In this document: one piece after another, positions 1-5,672 of the stretch
Position numbering within the stretch: the stretch's first letter is position 1
How the letters are laid out: each line of letters starts with the position of its first letter
DNA from: an uncultured Gemmatimonadota bacterium
GTDB lineage: Bacteria; Gemmatimonadota; Gemmatimonadetes; Gemmatimonadales; Gemmatimonadaceae
NCBI GenBank assembly: GCA_946479995.1
Contig: CAMLIU010000125.1
Coordinates: forward strand, 1-5,672
Direction: 5' to 3'
DNA length: 5,672 bases
Position numbers and translations under genes: made by a program
Notes under the pieces: generated by a model
Databases searched by the model: none
What the model saw: only the letters and a program-made list of their open reading frames with translations
Told to the model about the DNA's origin: nothing

Positions 1-1000
1 GTCGCGAGGTCACGTCGGCGAAGGTGATGCCGATCCGGCCGACGGTCTCCGAGGCGCCGGTCTCCGCGTTCTTCGTCGTCGTCGAATCGGGAGTGATCGT
101 GAGCGCCACCGTGCGACCGCCGCGCCGCACCTGGAAGGGGAGCGGGACACCGGCGGCCGGCGTCACCTTCTCCTGCAGCTGCGAGGAGCTCGTGACGGGG
201 GAGCCGGCGATCGACACCACCGTATCACCGGCCTGCAGCCCCGCGCGGCTGGCCGGGCTGCCGGGAGCGACGTCGCCGATCACCGGCGGCATGTAGAAGT
301 CGAGCGCGCCGATCAGGTCATCGGCCTTCGGTCCGCCCGCCGTGCCCAGTGGAACGCTGGCCTGTGTCCGCTGCGTCTGCAGGATCACCGTGCCCGAGTC
401 AGCCGCCACGATCCGCTCGGCCATGTCGCTCCACGACGCGACCCGCCTTCCATTCACCGCGAGGATCGTGTCACCGGCCTGGATGCGGGTGAGCTCCGGC
501 GCGCCCTTGAGCGCGTGCACGGCACCCACGACCCGCGTCGCGATGTACGGTTCCCCGTACACGGCCGCGACGAACGTCAGTGCGACCAGGGCGAGCAGCA
601 TGTTCATCGTCACGCCGGCGATCATGATGAACAGCCGCGCGGCGAGGCTCTTCGATTCGAACCAGCGGTTCTCCGGCACCGGCTTCGGGCCGAAGGGGAG
701 CATGGCCTCGGGATCGTAGCCCGGGTCACCTGGCTTGAGCGCGTCGCTCTCCTCGCTCCCGCCCTCGATGAATGCCGCTTCGGCGTCGTGCCGCGACGCC
801 ATGCGGACGTAGCCGCCGAGCGGCAGCGCCGCGAGCACGTACTCGGTCTCGCCACGCCGGTGCCGCCAGAGCGCCGGCCCGAACCCGATGGAGAAGCGCG
901 GCGCATACACGCCGGTGAGCTTCGCGGCGATGAAGTGCCCGAGCTCGTGGACGAAGATGACCAGGCCGAAGACGATGATCGGCGCGAGGATGGCTAGCAT
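1..1000 (-). CDS. rseP: RseP-type site-2 intramembrane zinc metalloprotease, C-terminus cut off
   Basis: Inner-membrane protease of the S2P (M50B) family; in known relatives it cleaves anti-sigma factors within the membrane after a first cut by another protease. The first 333 codons are visible and run off the left edge without a stop. The zinc-binding HELGH motif is at residues 18-22 in the first membrane segment (about 2-28). It is followed by the PLGGYVRM stretch (60-67), a charged loop ending in PENRWFESKS (109-118), and a hydrophobic segment (about 123-148). Two tandem PDZ domains follow, about 155-210 and 238-303, as in E. coli RseP; the second has a typical PGSPASRAGLQAGD stretch (246-259). 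The last membrane segments and the second zinc-ligand motif (usually NxxPxxxLDG) lie outside the window. The ATG overlaps the dxr stop by 7 bases and has an AGGAG 8 bases upstream. The product call is firm; the actual substrate is unknown. Confidence 0.95.
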   Translation of the reverse strand, partial: MLAILAPIIVFGLVIFVHELGHFIAAKLTGVYAPRFSIGFGPALWRHRRGETEYVLAALPLGGYVRMASRHDAEAAFIEGGSEESDALKPGDPGYDPEAMLPFGPKPVPENRWFESKSLAARLFIMIAGVTMNMLLALVALTFVAAVYGEPYIATRVVGAVHALKGAPELTRIQAGDTILAVNGRRVASWSDMAERIVAADSGTVILQTQRTQASVPLGTAGGPKADDLIGALDFYMPPVIGDVAPGSPASRAGLQAGDTVVSIAGSPVTSSSQLQEKVTPAAGVPLPFQVRRGGRTVALTITPDSTTTKNAETGASETVGRIGITFADVTSR

Positions 1001-2139
1001 CGGAAGAGCTCCTGCACGTGCCGGCGCGCGAGCGCGTCAGCTTGAAGAATGGCCTCACGCGAGCCGCCCTGCGCACCGCCAAGCCGCGCGAGCGCACTGT
1101 CGATGGCGCGCGGGATGTCACCGAACCGGATGGCACCCTCGAGGAAGAGGGCGACAGCCGCCTCGTTCGCCGCGTTGAACACGGCGGGGGCCGCGCCGCC
1201 GGAGCGGCCGGCCTGCACGCCGAGCGACAGTGCAGGAAAGTCGTCGTGGCGCACGGGCTCGAAGGTCAGGGGCGAAAGCTCAACGGGGTCGAAGGGAGGT
1301 ACCCCCGTGTCCGCCACACGATCCGGGAAGGTGAGGGCGTAGAGCACGGGCAGCTCCATGCTGGGAACTCCGAGCTGCGCGAGCACGCTCCCGTCGATGA
1401 ACTCCACGAACGAGTGCACGACGCTCTGCGGGTGAACCACCACGTCGATCCGCTCGTACGGCACGTCGAACAGGAAATGCGCCTCGATCACCTCCAGCGC
1501 CTTGTTCGCCAGCGTGGCGCTGTCCACGGTGATCTTGCGTCCCATCTGCCAGGTGGGGTGCTGCAGCGCATCGGCGAGAGTGGCGCGGTCGATCTGCTCG
1601 CGCGACCAGCGCCTGAAAGGTCCGCCCGACGCGGTGAGCACCAGTCGCCGGACCTCGCTCCGTGGACGGCCGGCGATGCACTGAAGGATGGCGCTGTGCT
1701 CACTGTCCACCGGCACCAGCTCCCCGCCCCCGCGCCGCGCCGCCGCGCGCACGAGGTCCCCGCCCATCACGAGCGATTCCTTGTTCGCCAGGGCGACGCG
1801 CCGCCCCTGCTCCAGCGCCGCGACGGTGGCGTCAAGTCCGGCCGCCCCCACGACGGAGTTGATCACGATCTGCACCCCGTCGCGCGTGGCCGCGTCCACC
1901 AGGCAGCGCTCTCCGCACGCCCAGCCCTCTCGGGACGCGTCCTGCCCATGCTGTCCGCTCTGGACGAGGCCGACGAACTCCGGCGCGAAGCGCGCCGCCT
2001 GCTCGGCGAGCAGGGCGCTGTTGGCGTAGGCCGTGAGCGCGACGACCCGGAAACGCTCACGCTGGCGCTCGAGCACGCGCAGCGCGGTGGTCCCGATCGA
2101 TCCTGTGGAGCCCAGGATCGCGACCCCCGTCCTCGTCAC
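994..2139 (-). CDS. dxr: 1-deoxy-D-xylulose 5-phosphate reductoisomerase
   Basis: Converts 1-deoxy-D-xylulose 5-phosphate to 2-C-methyl-D-erythritol 4-phosphate with NADPH and a divalent metal, the committed step of the cytosolic MEP isoprenoid pathway; it is the fosmidomycin target. The protein has 381 residues, normal for the family. The nucleotide-binding GSTGSIG is at 10-16 and ANKESLVMGG at 118-127. Metal ligands match D145 and E147 (PVDSEHSA) and E216 (NKALEVIEAH). The substrate-binding SGGPFR is at 171-176, and the flexible-loop motif HPTWQMGRK at 194-202 carries the expected His and Trp. HPQSVVHS is at 236-243. All key residues I can place are present, so the enzyme should be active. 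The start is GTG, whose last two bases form part of the cdsA TGA stop (4-base overlap). It has no clear Shine-Dalgarno, so coupling to cdsA translation is likely. This start puts the Rossmann motif at the usual distance from the N-terminus. Confidence 0.98.
   Translation of the reverse strand: MTRTGVAILGSTGSIGTTALRVLERQRERFRVVALTAYANSALLAEQAARFAPEFVGLVQSGQHGQDASREGWACGERCLVDAATRDGVQIVINSVVGAAGLDATVAALEQGRRVALANKESLVMGGDLVRAAARRGGGELVPVDSEHSAILQCIAGRPRSEVRRLVLTASGGPFRRWSREQIDRATLADALQHPTWQMGRKITVDSATLANKALEVIEAHFLFDVPYERIDVVVHPQSVVHSFVEFIDGSVLAQLGVPSMELPVLYALTFPDRVADTGVPPFDPVELSPLTFEPVRHDDFPALSLGVQAGRSGGAAPAVFNAANEAAVALFLEGAIRFGDIPRAIDSALARLGGAQGGSREAILQADALARRHVQELFRC
1009..1013 (-). promoter_or_regulatory. 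Shine-Dalgarno site of rseP
   Basis: AGGAG on the minus strand, 8 bases before the rseP ATG and inside the last codons of dxr. It is the clearest ribosome binding site among the cdsA-dxr-rseP genes and supports the chosen rseP start, which overlaps the dxr stop. Confidence 0.7.
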
Positions 2140-3044
2140 CGGAAGACAGGGAGCGTGAGCCAGCCGACGAGCAGGTACGCGACGGGAAGCACGAAGATGA
2201 GGCTGTCGAACCGGTCCAGGATGCCGCCGTGGCCGGGCAGGATGCGCGAGCTGTCCTTGGCCCCCGCCTCGCGCTTGAGGAGGGACTCGAACAGGTCGCC
2301 CGTCTGTGCCGCGACGCTGACGATGCCACCGAACAGCAGCGCCCCCCAGGGCGTGAAGCCGAGGTGCGCGGCCGGTGCGAGGACATACCGCGCGTACAGG
2401 TACGCCACGATCATGCTTCCCACGAGCCCGCCCACCGCGCCGGCCACCGTCTTTCCCGGACTGACGCTGGGAATCAGCTTGCGGCCACCGATGGCGCGGC
2501 CGGTGAAATAGGCGCCGATGTCGGAGGCCCAGGTCACGACCATCGGGAGGATGAGCAGCACGGCCCCCGGAGCGATGCGCAGTGTGCCGACGCCGAGATT
2601 CAACGTGCTGGCGCCGACCACGTCGTAGCCGACGACGGTGTCGTGGTAGCGGAGGGCGTAGCCGAAGGCGAGCATGCCGGCCGTATAGACGACGCCGAGG
2701 AGGGTGACGGCCACCGACGAGAGCGGCCGCCCCTCCACCCCGCGGAGCCAGATGGCGGCGGCGGCGGTGGCGAGGAACACGAGCGCCCAGAGCGCGGGCT
2801 CCACCGTGAACACGCCGAGGTAGCTCGCGTGCACCGCCAGCGGGATGAGCCCTGCGACGGCGATGCCGACGTCACCAAGCGGGCGGGCTCCCGCCGCGCG
2901 CGCGATGCGGAAGAACTCCCACGCACCGATCGCGCTCACGATGGCGAGCAACGCCGCGAGCGGCGCGCCCCCCGCGATGACGATCCATAACGCGAGGGGC
3001 GCGGCGACGACGGCGAAGAGGACGCGGAGCGCGAGCTCGCTCAT
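2136..3044 (-). CDS. cdsA: phosphatidate cytidylyltransferase (CDP-diglyceride synthase)
   Basis: Integral inner-membrane enzyme that makes CDP-diacylglycerol and pyrophosphate from CTP and phosphatidic acid, the branch point for bacterial phospholipids. The protein has 302 residues, slightly above the usual 270-290, and is very hydrophobic, with about eight membrane segments (near 6-24, 27-46, 58-76, 84-101, 110-130, 160-180, 198-222, 231-247, with a last one near 283-299). The family signature is intact at 254-280: S254, K257-R258, K263-D264, PGHGG (270-274), D277-R278 and D280. The upstream motif WASDIGAYF (172-180) and SPGKT (195-199) are also conserved. A polar stretch at about 134-158 between membrane segments may explain the extra length. 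It starts with ATG 28 bases after frr, with a pyrimidine-rich leader and no Shine-Dalgarno. Many genomes have uppS just before this gene; here it follows frr directly. Confidence 0.97.
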   Translation of the reverse strand: MSELALRVLFAVVAAPLALWIVIAGGAPLAALLAIVSAIGAWEFFRIARAAGARPLGDVGIAVAGLIPLAVHASYLGVFTVEPALWALVFLATAAAAIWLRGVEGRPLSSVAVTLLGVVYTAGMLAFGYALRYHDTVVGYDVVGASTLNLGVGTLRIAPGAVLLILPMVVTWASDIGAYFTGRAIGGRKLIPSVSPGKTVAGAVGGLVGSMIVAYLYARYVLAPAAHLGFTPWGALLFGGIVSVAAQTGDLFESLLKREAGAKDSSRILPGHGGILDRFDSLIFVLPVAYLLVGWLTLPVFR

Positions 3045-3072
3045 GCGCGCAGTGGGGAAAGGACGAGCGCGG

Positions 3073-3627
3073 TCAGACTTCCATGATCTCGGCCTCTTTG
3101 GCCTTGATCATCGCGTCGATCTTCGAGATGTAGTCGTCGTGGACCTTCTGCAGGTCCTTCTCGGCGTGCTTCACGTCGTCCTCGCTCACGCCGCTCAGCT
3201 TCTTGAGCTGGTCGCGCGCGCCGGTGCGCGCATGACGGACGGCGATGCGGCCGTCCTCGGCGAGCTTGTGCACGACCTTCACGAGCTCCTTGCGGCGCTG
3301 CTCGTTCATCTGCGGGAGCGGGACGCGAATCACCCCGCCCTGCGCGGACGGCTCGAGGCCGAGGTCGGACTCGCGAATCGCCTTCTCCACCGCCTTCACC
3401 TGCCCCTTGTCGAAGGGCGTGACGAGGATGGTGCGCGGCTCCGGCGCGGCGATGCTCGCCACCTGGTTGAGCATCATCTGCTGGCCGTACATCTCGACGC
3501 GCACCGTGTCGAGCATGCTCGGCGACGCCTTGCCCGATCGCACGGAAGCGAACTCGCGCTTCACGACGTCGAGGCCCTTGTCCATCGCGGTGCGGCAGTC
3601 CTTCAGGATCTGTGGGATTGTGCTCAT
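3073..3627 (-). CDS. frr: ribosome recycling factor (RRF)
   Basis: Cytosolic factor that, with EF-G, splits the post-termination ribosome so it can be reused. The protein has 184 residues, against 185 in E. coli. Both parts are visible: the long-helix domain I (about 1-29 and 106-184) and the small beta domain II (about 30-105). Conserved stretches include [12 protein letters not shown] (29-40), RVEMYG (43-48), ITV-like ILVTPFDK (67-74), the [21 protein letters not shown] region (97-117) and the C-terminal helix ending in EAEIMEV. At residues 128-142, where relatives usually read VAVRNIRRDANDKLK, this protein has [16 protein letters not shown]131 and R134 are kept, but the following Arg-Asp pair is Thr-Gly. 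The ATG overlaps the pyrH TGA in an ATGA junction and has no Shine-Dalgarno, implying re-initiation by ribosomes finishing pyrH. The reading frame stays open upstream through pyrH, but RRF similarity begins only at this ATG. Confidence 0.98.
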   Translation of the reverse strand: MSTIPQILKDCRTAMDKGLDVVKREFASVRSGKASPSMLDTVRVEMYGQQMMLNQVASIAAPEPRTILVTPFDKGQVKAVEKAIRESDLGLEPSAQGGVIRVPLPQMNEQRRKELVKVVHKLAEDGRIAVRHARTGARDQLKKLSGVSEDDVKHAEKDLQKVHDDYISKIDAMIKAKEAEIMEV

Positions 3628-4337
3628 CGTACGAGGGTGCCGACGCGCTCGCCCTGTACGGCGGCGGCGATTGCGCCCGGACGGTGAATGTTGAGCACCA
3701 CCAGCGGCAACGCGTTCTCCTTGCAGAGGGTGACGGCGGTCTGGTCCATCACCTTCAGCTCCCCGAGCATCACGTCGCGGTAGCTGATCTCCTCGTAGAA
3801 GGTCGCGTTCGGGTCCTGCTTCGGATCGGCGGAGTAGACGCCGTCCACGCTGGTGGCCTTGATGATGACCTGCGCCTTGATCTGGATGGCGCGCAGGACG
3901 GCGGCCGTGTCGGTGCTGAAGTACGGATTGCCGGTGCCGGCGGCAAAGATGACGACGCGTCCCTTCTCGAGATGCGCCAGCGCGCGGCGCCGGATGTAGG
4001 GCTCGGCGAGCTCCTCCATCCGGATGGCGGTCATGACGCGCGTCTCGATCCCCTTCCGCTCGAGCAGGTCCTGCACGGCGAGGGCATTGATGACGGTGCC
4101 CAGCATGCCCATGTAGTCGGCACCCACGCGGTCCATACCCATCCGCGAGAGCTGGGAGCCACGGACGATGTTCCCGCCGCCAATGACGAGGCCGAGCCCG
4201 ACGCCGACCCGCACCACCGCCTGGATCTCCTCGGCGATGCGGGCCATCGTCTCCAGGTCGAAGCCGAAGCCGCGCTGACCGGCGAGCGCCTCGCCGGAGA
4301 TCTTGAGCAGAACGCGCGGGTAGCGAAGCTCGGCCAC
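3624..4337 (-). CDS. pyrH: UMP kinase
   Basis: Bacterial UMP kinase of the amino-acid kinase family, unrelated to eukaryotic UMP/CMP kinases. It phosphorylates UMP to UDP with ATP in the cytosol, feeding UTP and CTP synthesis; known members are hexamers activated by GTP and inhibited by UTP. The protein has 237 residues, the usual length. Motifs in order: KISGEAL (12-18) with the catalytic Lys, GGGNIVRG (53-60) for UMP phosphate, [10 protein letters not shown] (70-79), [14 protein letters not shown] (133-146), [13 protein letters not shown] (160-172) for the nucleotide base and phosphates, and LKVMDQTA (194-201). No key residue is missing. The start is GTG, 6 bases after the tsf stop, and the two GAG codons that end tsf act as its Shine-Dalgarno. 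It ends in a 4-base overlap with frr. Between translation factors, its position is the standard one for this cluster. Confidence 0.98.
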   Translation of the reverse strand: MAELRYPRVLLKISGEALAGQRGFGFDLETMARIAEEIQAVVRVGVGLGLVIGGGNIVRGSQLSRMGMDRVGADYMGMLGTVINALAVQDLLERKGIETRVMTAIRMEELAEPYIRRRALAHLEKGRVVIFAAGTGNPYFSTDTAAVLRAIQIKAQVIIKATSVDGVYSADPKQDPNATFYEEISYRDVMLGELKVMDQTAVTLCKENALPLVVLNIHRPGAIAAAVQGERVGTLVR

Positions 4338-4343
4338 GAGCGC

Positions 4344-4952
4344 TTACTCCTCGCCCAGCTGATACCGCGTGAAGCGCTTGACGACGATGTTCTCGCCGAC
4401 CTTGGCCGAGGTCTCCTTGATCAGGTCGCCGATCGTCTTCTTCGGCTCGCGGACCCAGGCCTGGTGGAGGAGGGCGACGTCCTTGTAGTACGCCTGCACC
4501 TTTCCATCGACGATCTTGCCGATCATCGCCTCGGGCTTGCCCTGCTCGCGCACCTGCTGCTCGAAGATGCGGCGCTCGGACTCGACCTTCTCCGACGGGA
4601 CGCTGTCCTTGTCGATGCCCAGCGGCGCGGCGGCGGCGATGTGCTCGGCGATCATCTTCGCCAGGTTCTTGAAGTCGTCGGTGCGCGCGACGAAGTCCGT
4701 CTCGCAGTTCACCTCGACGAGCACGCCGACCTTGCCGTTGTGGTGCACGTAGTGGCCGATCACGCCTTCGCTGGCGGCGCGGCCGGCGCGCTTCTCGGCC
4801 TTGGCGATGCCCTTCGTGCGAAGGTGCTCGATCGCCTTCTCCATGTTGCCCCCCGTCTCCTCGAGGGCCTTCTTGCACTCCATCATGCCGGCGCCCGTGC
4901 GGGCGCGCAGCTCGGAGACGTCCTTCGCCGTGAATGCCGCGGTCGTAGTCAT
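4344..4952 (-). CDS. tsf: elongation factor Ts, short form
   Basis: Guanine nucleotide exchange factor that releases GDP from EF-Tu during elongation; cytosolic. The protein has 202 residues, far shorter than E. coli EF-Ts (283) but close to the short Thermus type (about 196). The N-terminal UBA-like domain (about 7-50) contains RTGAGMMECKKAL (18-30), and GRAASEG is at 57-63. The EF-Tu contacting TDFV motif is at 85-88 within VNCETDFVAR. The core continues to LLHQAWVREPKKT (161-173) and a C-terminal stretch ending VVKRFTRYQLGEE. The second core subdomain and coiled-coil insert of the long form are reduced or absent, and short EF-Ts proteins are thought to act as dimers. The ATG has AGGGA 7 bases upstream. 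It follows rpsB after a 111-base gap with hairpins, so its expression relative to rpsB may be tuned there. Confidence 0.98.
   Translation of the reverse strand: MTTTAAFTAKDVSELRARTGAGMMECKKALEETGGNMEKAIEHLRTKGIAKAEKRAGRAASEGVIGHYVHHNGKVGVLVEVNCETDFVARTDDFKNLAKMIAEHIAAAAPLGIDKDSVPSEKVESERRIFEQQVREQGKPEAMIGKIVDGKVQAYYKDVALLHQAWVREPKKTIGDLIKETSAKVGENIVVKRFTRYQLGEE
4347..4352 (-). promoter_or_regulatory. Shine-Dalgarno site of pyrH inside the end of tsf
   Basis: GAGGAG on the minus strand, formed by the last two Glu codons of tsf, 9 bases upstream of the GTG start of pyrH. It supports the GTG as the true start and makes pyrH translation depend on ribosomes reaching the end of tsf. Confidence 0.65.
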
Positions 4953-4959
4953 CGTATCA

Positions 4960-4964
4960 TCCCT
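4960..4964 (-). promoter_or_regulatory. Shine-Dalgarno-like site of tsf
   Basis: AGGGA on the minus strand, 7 bases before the tsf ATG and about 13 bases after the base of the large hairpin. It is a moderate match to the anti-Shine-Dalgarno; the spacing supports the annotated start. Confidence 0.5.
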
Positions 4965-4976
4965 GCTGTCGTGGAA

Positions 4977-5001
4977 ACGCCGCCGGGCGGGCCGGCGGCG
5001 T
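4977..5001 (-). terminator. GC-rich hairpin between rpsB and tsf (attenuator or partial terminator)
   Basis: In the transcript a perfect stem of ACGCCGCCGG with CCGGCGGCGT (10 pairs) encloses a 5-base CCCGC loop, and the following bases continue the run as TTT before CC. The stem is very stable, but the T-run is too short for an efficient intrinsic terminator. It lies in the non-coding gap 24 bases before the tsf start. The best reading is a partial terminator or attenuator, or an RNA-processing or stability element, that sets the ratio of S2 to EF-Ts. E. coli also has a regulatory terminator-like structure between these two genes. The structure is seen directly; the function is inferred. Confidence 0.55.
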
Positions 5002-5016
5002 ATGAATGGTAACCGG

Positions 5017-5032
5017 AAAAGCGCCGAGGCGC
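5017..5032 (-). terminator. small hairpin followed by T4 after rpsB
   Basis: The transcript reads GCGCCTCGGCGC followed by TTTT, a 4-pair GCGC stem with a CTCG loop (or 5 pairs with a 2-base loop), starting 31 bases after the rpsB stop. The stem is short, so on its own this is a weak terminator candidate. Together with the larger hairpin just downstream it makes the rpsB-tsf gap look structured. Confidence 0.3.
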
Positions 5033-5063
5033 CGGAGGACTCGCGCCCTTCCCTGTGCCGCAG

Positions 5064-5672
5064 TTACTCCGCGCTCTCCTCGACCGGCTCGCCCTCGGCG
5101 CCTTCAGCGCCCTCGGTGCCCTCGGTGCCCTTGAGGTGCGCAGCGATCGCCTCGGGCCGCGCGCGACGGCGGCGCGGACGACGGCGACGACGCTCGTCGC
5201 GATCACCCGCAGACTCGGTGCCGCGCTCGGAGCTGTACGTCATGCTGCCCTCGGCGCCCTCCTCCGCCTCCTCACGCTGCGGAGCGGCCAGCCGCGCCTC
5301 GGAGATCGTGTCGGCGATGGCGTGGGTGATCAGCTCCACCGAACGGATCGCGTCGTCATTGCCGGCGATGGGGACCGTGATCAGGTCGGGATCGGCGTTC
5401 GTGTCCACGATGGCGATGATCGGGATGCCGAGCTTGTTCGCTTCGGCGACGGCGATCTTCTCCTTCTTCGCGTCCACGACGAACATGAGGCCGGGCGTGC
5501 GGGTGAGCGTCCGGATACCGTTGAGGTACTTGGACAGCTTCTCCTGCTCGCGCGTCATCATGAGACGCTCCTTCTTCGTGTAGTTCTGGAACTCACCGCC
5601 CTCCGCGCTGCCCGCCTCGAGCTCCTTCATGCGGCGCAGCTGCTTCTTCACCGTCTGGAAGTTGGTGAGCAG
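5064..5672 (-). CDS. rpsB: 30S ribosomal protein S2, N-terminus cut off, with long charged tail
   Basis: Protein bS2 of the small ribosomal subunit. 202 codons plus the TAA stop are visible; roughly the first 100 residues lie beyond the right edge. Family stretches, by visible residue, are [19 protein letters not shown] (1-19), [17 protein letters not shown] (30-46), [19 protein letters not shown] (60-78), [16 protein letters not shown] (81-96) and [15 protein letters not shown] (101-115). The conserved fold ends near residue 130. After it comes a tail of about 72 residues, compared with under 20 in E. coli. The tail has an acidic part (133-142), an arginine tract (161-170, nine Arg and one Pro), a short helix-like segment ([12 protein letters not shown], 171-182) and TEG/AEG tripeptide repeats (183-194) before an acidic end. 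The tail is in frame and ends at a normal stop, so it is not a frameshift product. It is the promoter-proximal gene in the window; its start and leader are not visible. Confidence 0.97.
   Translation of the reverse strand: MLTNFQTVKKQLRRMKELEAGSAEGGEFQNYTKKERLMMTREQEKLSKYLNGIRTLTRTPGLMFVVDAKKEKIAVAEANKLGIPIIAIVDTNADPDLITVPIAGNDDAIRSVELITHAIADTISEARLAAPQREEAEEGAEGSMTYSSERGTESAGDRDERRRRRPRRRRARPEAIAAHLKGTEGTEGAEGAEGEPVEESAE
5091..5126 (-). repeat. four tandem 9-base repeats in the rpsB tail
   Basis: Four consecutive 9-base units (plus strand GCCCTCGGC, GCCTTCAGC, GCCCTCGGT, GCCCTCGGT) encode the tripeptides [12 protein letters not shown] near the end of S2. The last two units are identical, suggesting slippage or recent duplication. 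The unit is a multiple of three, so copy-number change would leave the frame intact. Confidence 0.8.

Noticed and set aside
1018..2511. A 497-codon open frame on the plus strand opposite dxr and cdsA
   Set aside because: It is antisense to two well-supported genes, rich in Arg, Gly, His and Ala without recognisable motifs, and crosses a gene boundary. Long antisense frames are expected in GC-rich coding DNA.
3045..3072. Possible CGCGC/GCGCG stem in the frr-cdsA gap
   Set aside because: Only 5 pairs with a 16-base loop and no T-run, close to what this base composition gives by chance.
3213..3232. GCGCGC-ACCG-GCGCGC inverted repeat as an intragenic hairpin element
   Set aside because: It lies inside frr codons, has no T-run, and GC alternation is frequent here; kept only as a remark on the RRF motif.
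3073..4878. A 601-codon minus-strand frame that ends as frr, which might suggest a fusion protein
   Set aside because: Only the last 184 codons resemble a real protein (RRF). The upstream part is an out-of-frame reading of pyrH and tsf, and the ATGA junction gives a normal frr start.
4949..4960. Mini-ORF ATG-ATA-CGA-TGA just before tsf, its stop overlapping the tsf start
   Set aside because: The purine-rich Shine-Dalgarno candidate abuts its ATG with no spacing, so initiation there is unlikely; the three codons look like chance.
3612..5012. A 466-codon open frame on the plus strand opposite pyrH and tsf
   Set aside because: Low-complexity Leu/Asp/His/Arg composition typical of the complement of GC-rich codons; both genes beneath it are certain.
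5001..5020. AT-richer patch in the rpsB-tsf gap as a tsf promoter
   Set aside because: No pair of -35 and -10 boxes with proper spacing; the A/T bases are better explained by the T4 tract and the base of the hairpin.
1..5672. A novel defence, mobile or biosynthetic system
   Set aside because: All coding space is taken by seven recognised housekeeping genes with intact motifs, in a conserved order, and there is no uncharacterised gene or array left to explain.

Overview
This window is a run of seven co-directional genes, all on the minus strand, in GC-rich DNA. In transcription order (right to left) they are rpsB (5' part missing at the right edge), tsf, pyrH, frr, cdsA, dxr and rseP (3' part missing at the left edge). 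It is the conserved bacterial cluster for translation, UMP kinase, ribosome recycling, phospholipid, isoprenoid and site-2 protease genes. I see no RNA gene, insertion sequence, CRISPR array, prophage or transferred DNA.

The organism is a GC-rich bacterium using the MEP isoprenoid pathway. The gene order, the short EF-Ts, the S2 protein with a long acidic/arginine tail and the overall look of the RseP N-terminus suggest Gemmatimonadota or a nearby lineage. That assignment rests on recall of family sequences, not on a search, and is moderate at best.

Layout. At 5064-5672 lies the C-terminal ~200 codons of ribosomal protein S2, with an unusual tail. A 111-base gap (4953-5063), the largest in the window, holds a strong GC hairpin at 4977-5001 and a smaller hairpin plus T4 at 5017-5032. 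Both fit a partial terminator or attenuator between rpsB and tsf. From tsf to rseP the genes are tightly packed: a 6-base gap tsf/pyrH, 4-base overlap pyrH/frr, 28-base gap frr/cdsA, 4-base overlap cdsA/dxr and 7-base overlap dxr/rseP. This indicates one transcript with translational coupling. No convincing promoter is visible, so transcription probably enters from beyond the right edge.

How the genes work together. S2, EF-Ts and RRF serve initiation, elongation and ribosome recycling. UMP kinase supplies UDP, and hence UTP and CTP; CTP is a substrate of CdsA, which makes CDP-diacylglycerol for phospholipids. Dxr commits carbon to isoprenoids. RseP is an intramembrane protease of envelope stress signalling. 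The undecaprenyl diphosphate synthase gene (uppS) that often lies between frr and cdsA is absent here.

I did not find a previously undescribed system. The points worth a second look are modest: the rpsB-tsf hairpins, the S2 tail with its repeats, the missing uppS, a departure from consensus in RRF, and starts lacking Shine-Dalgarno sequences.
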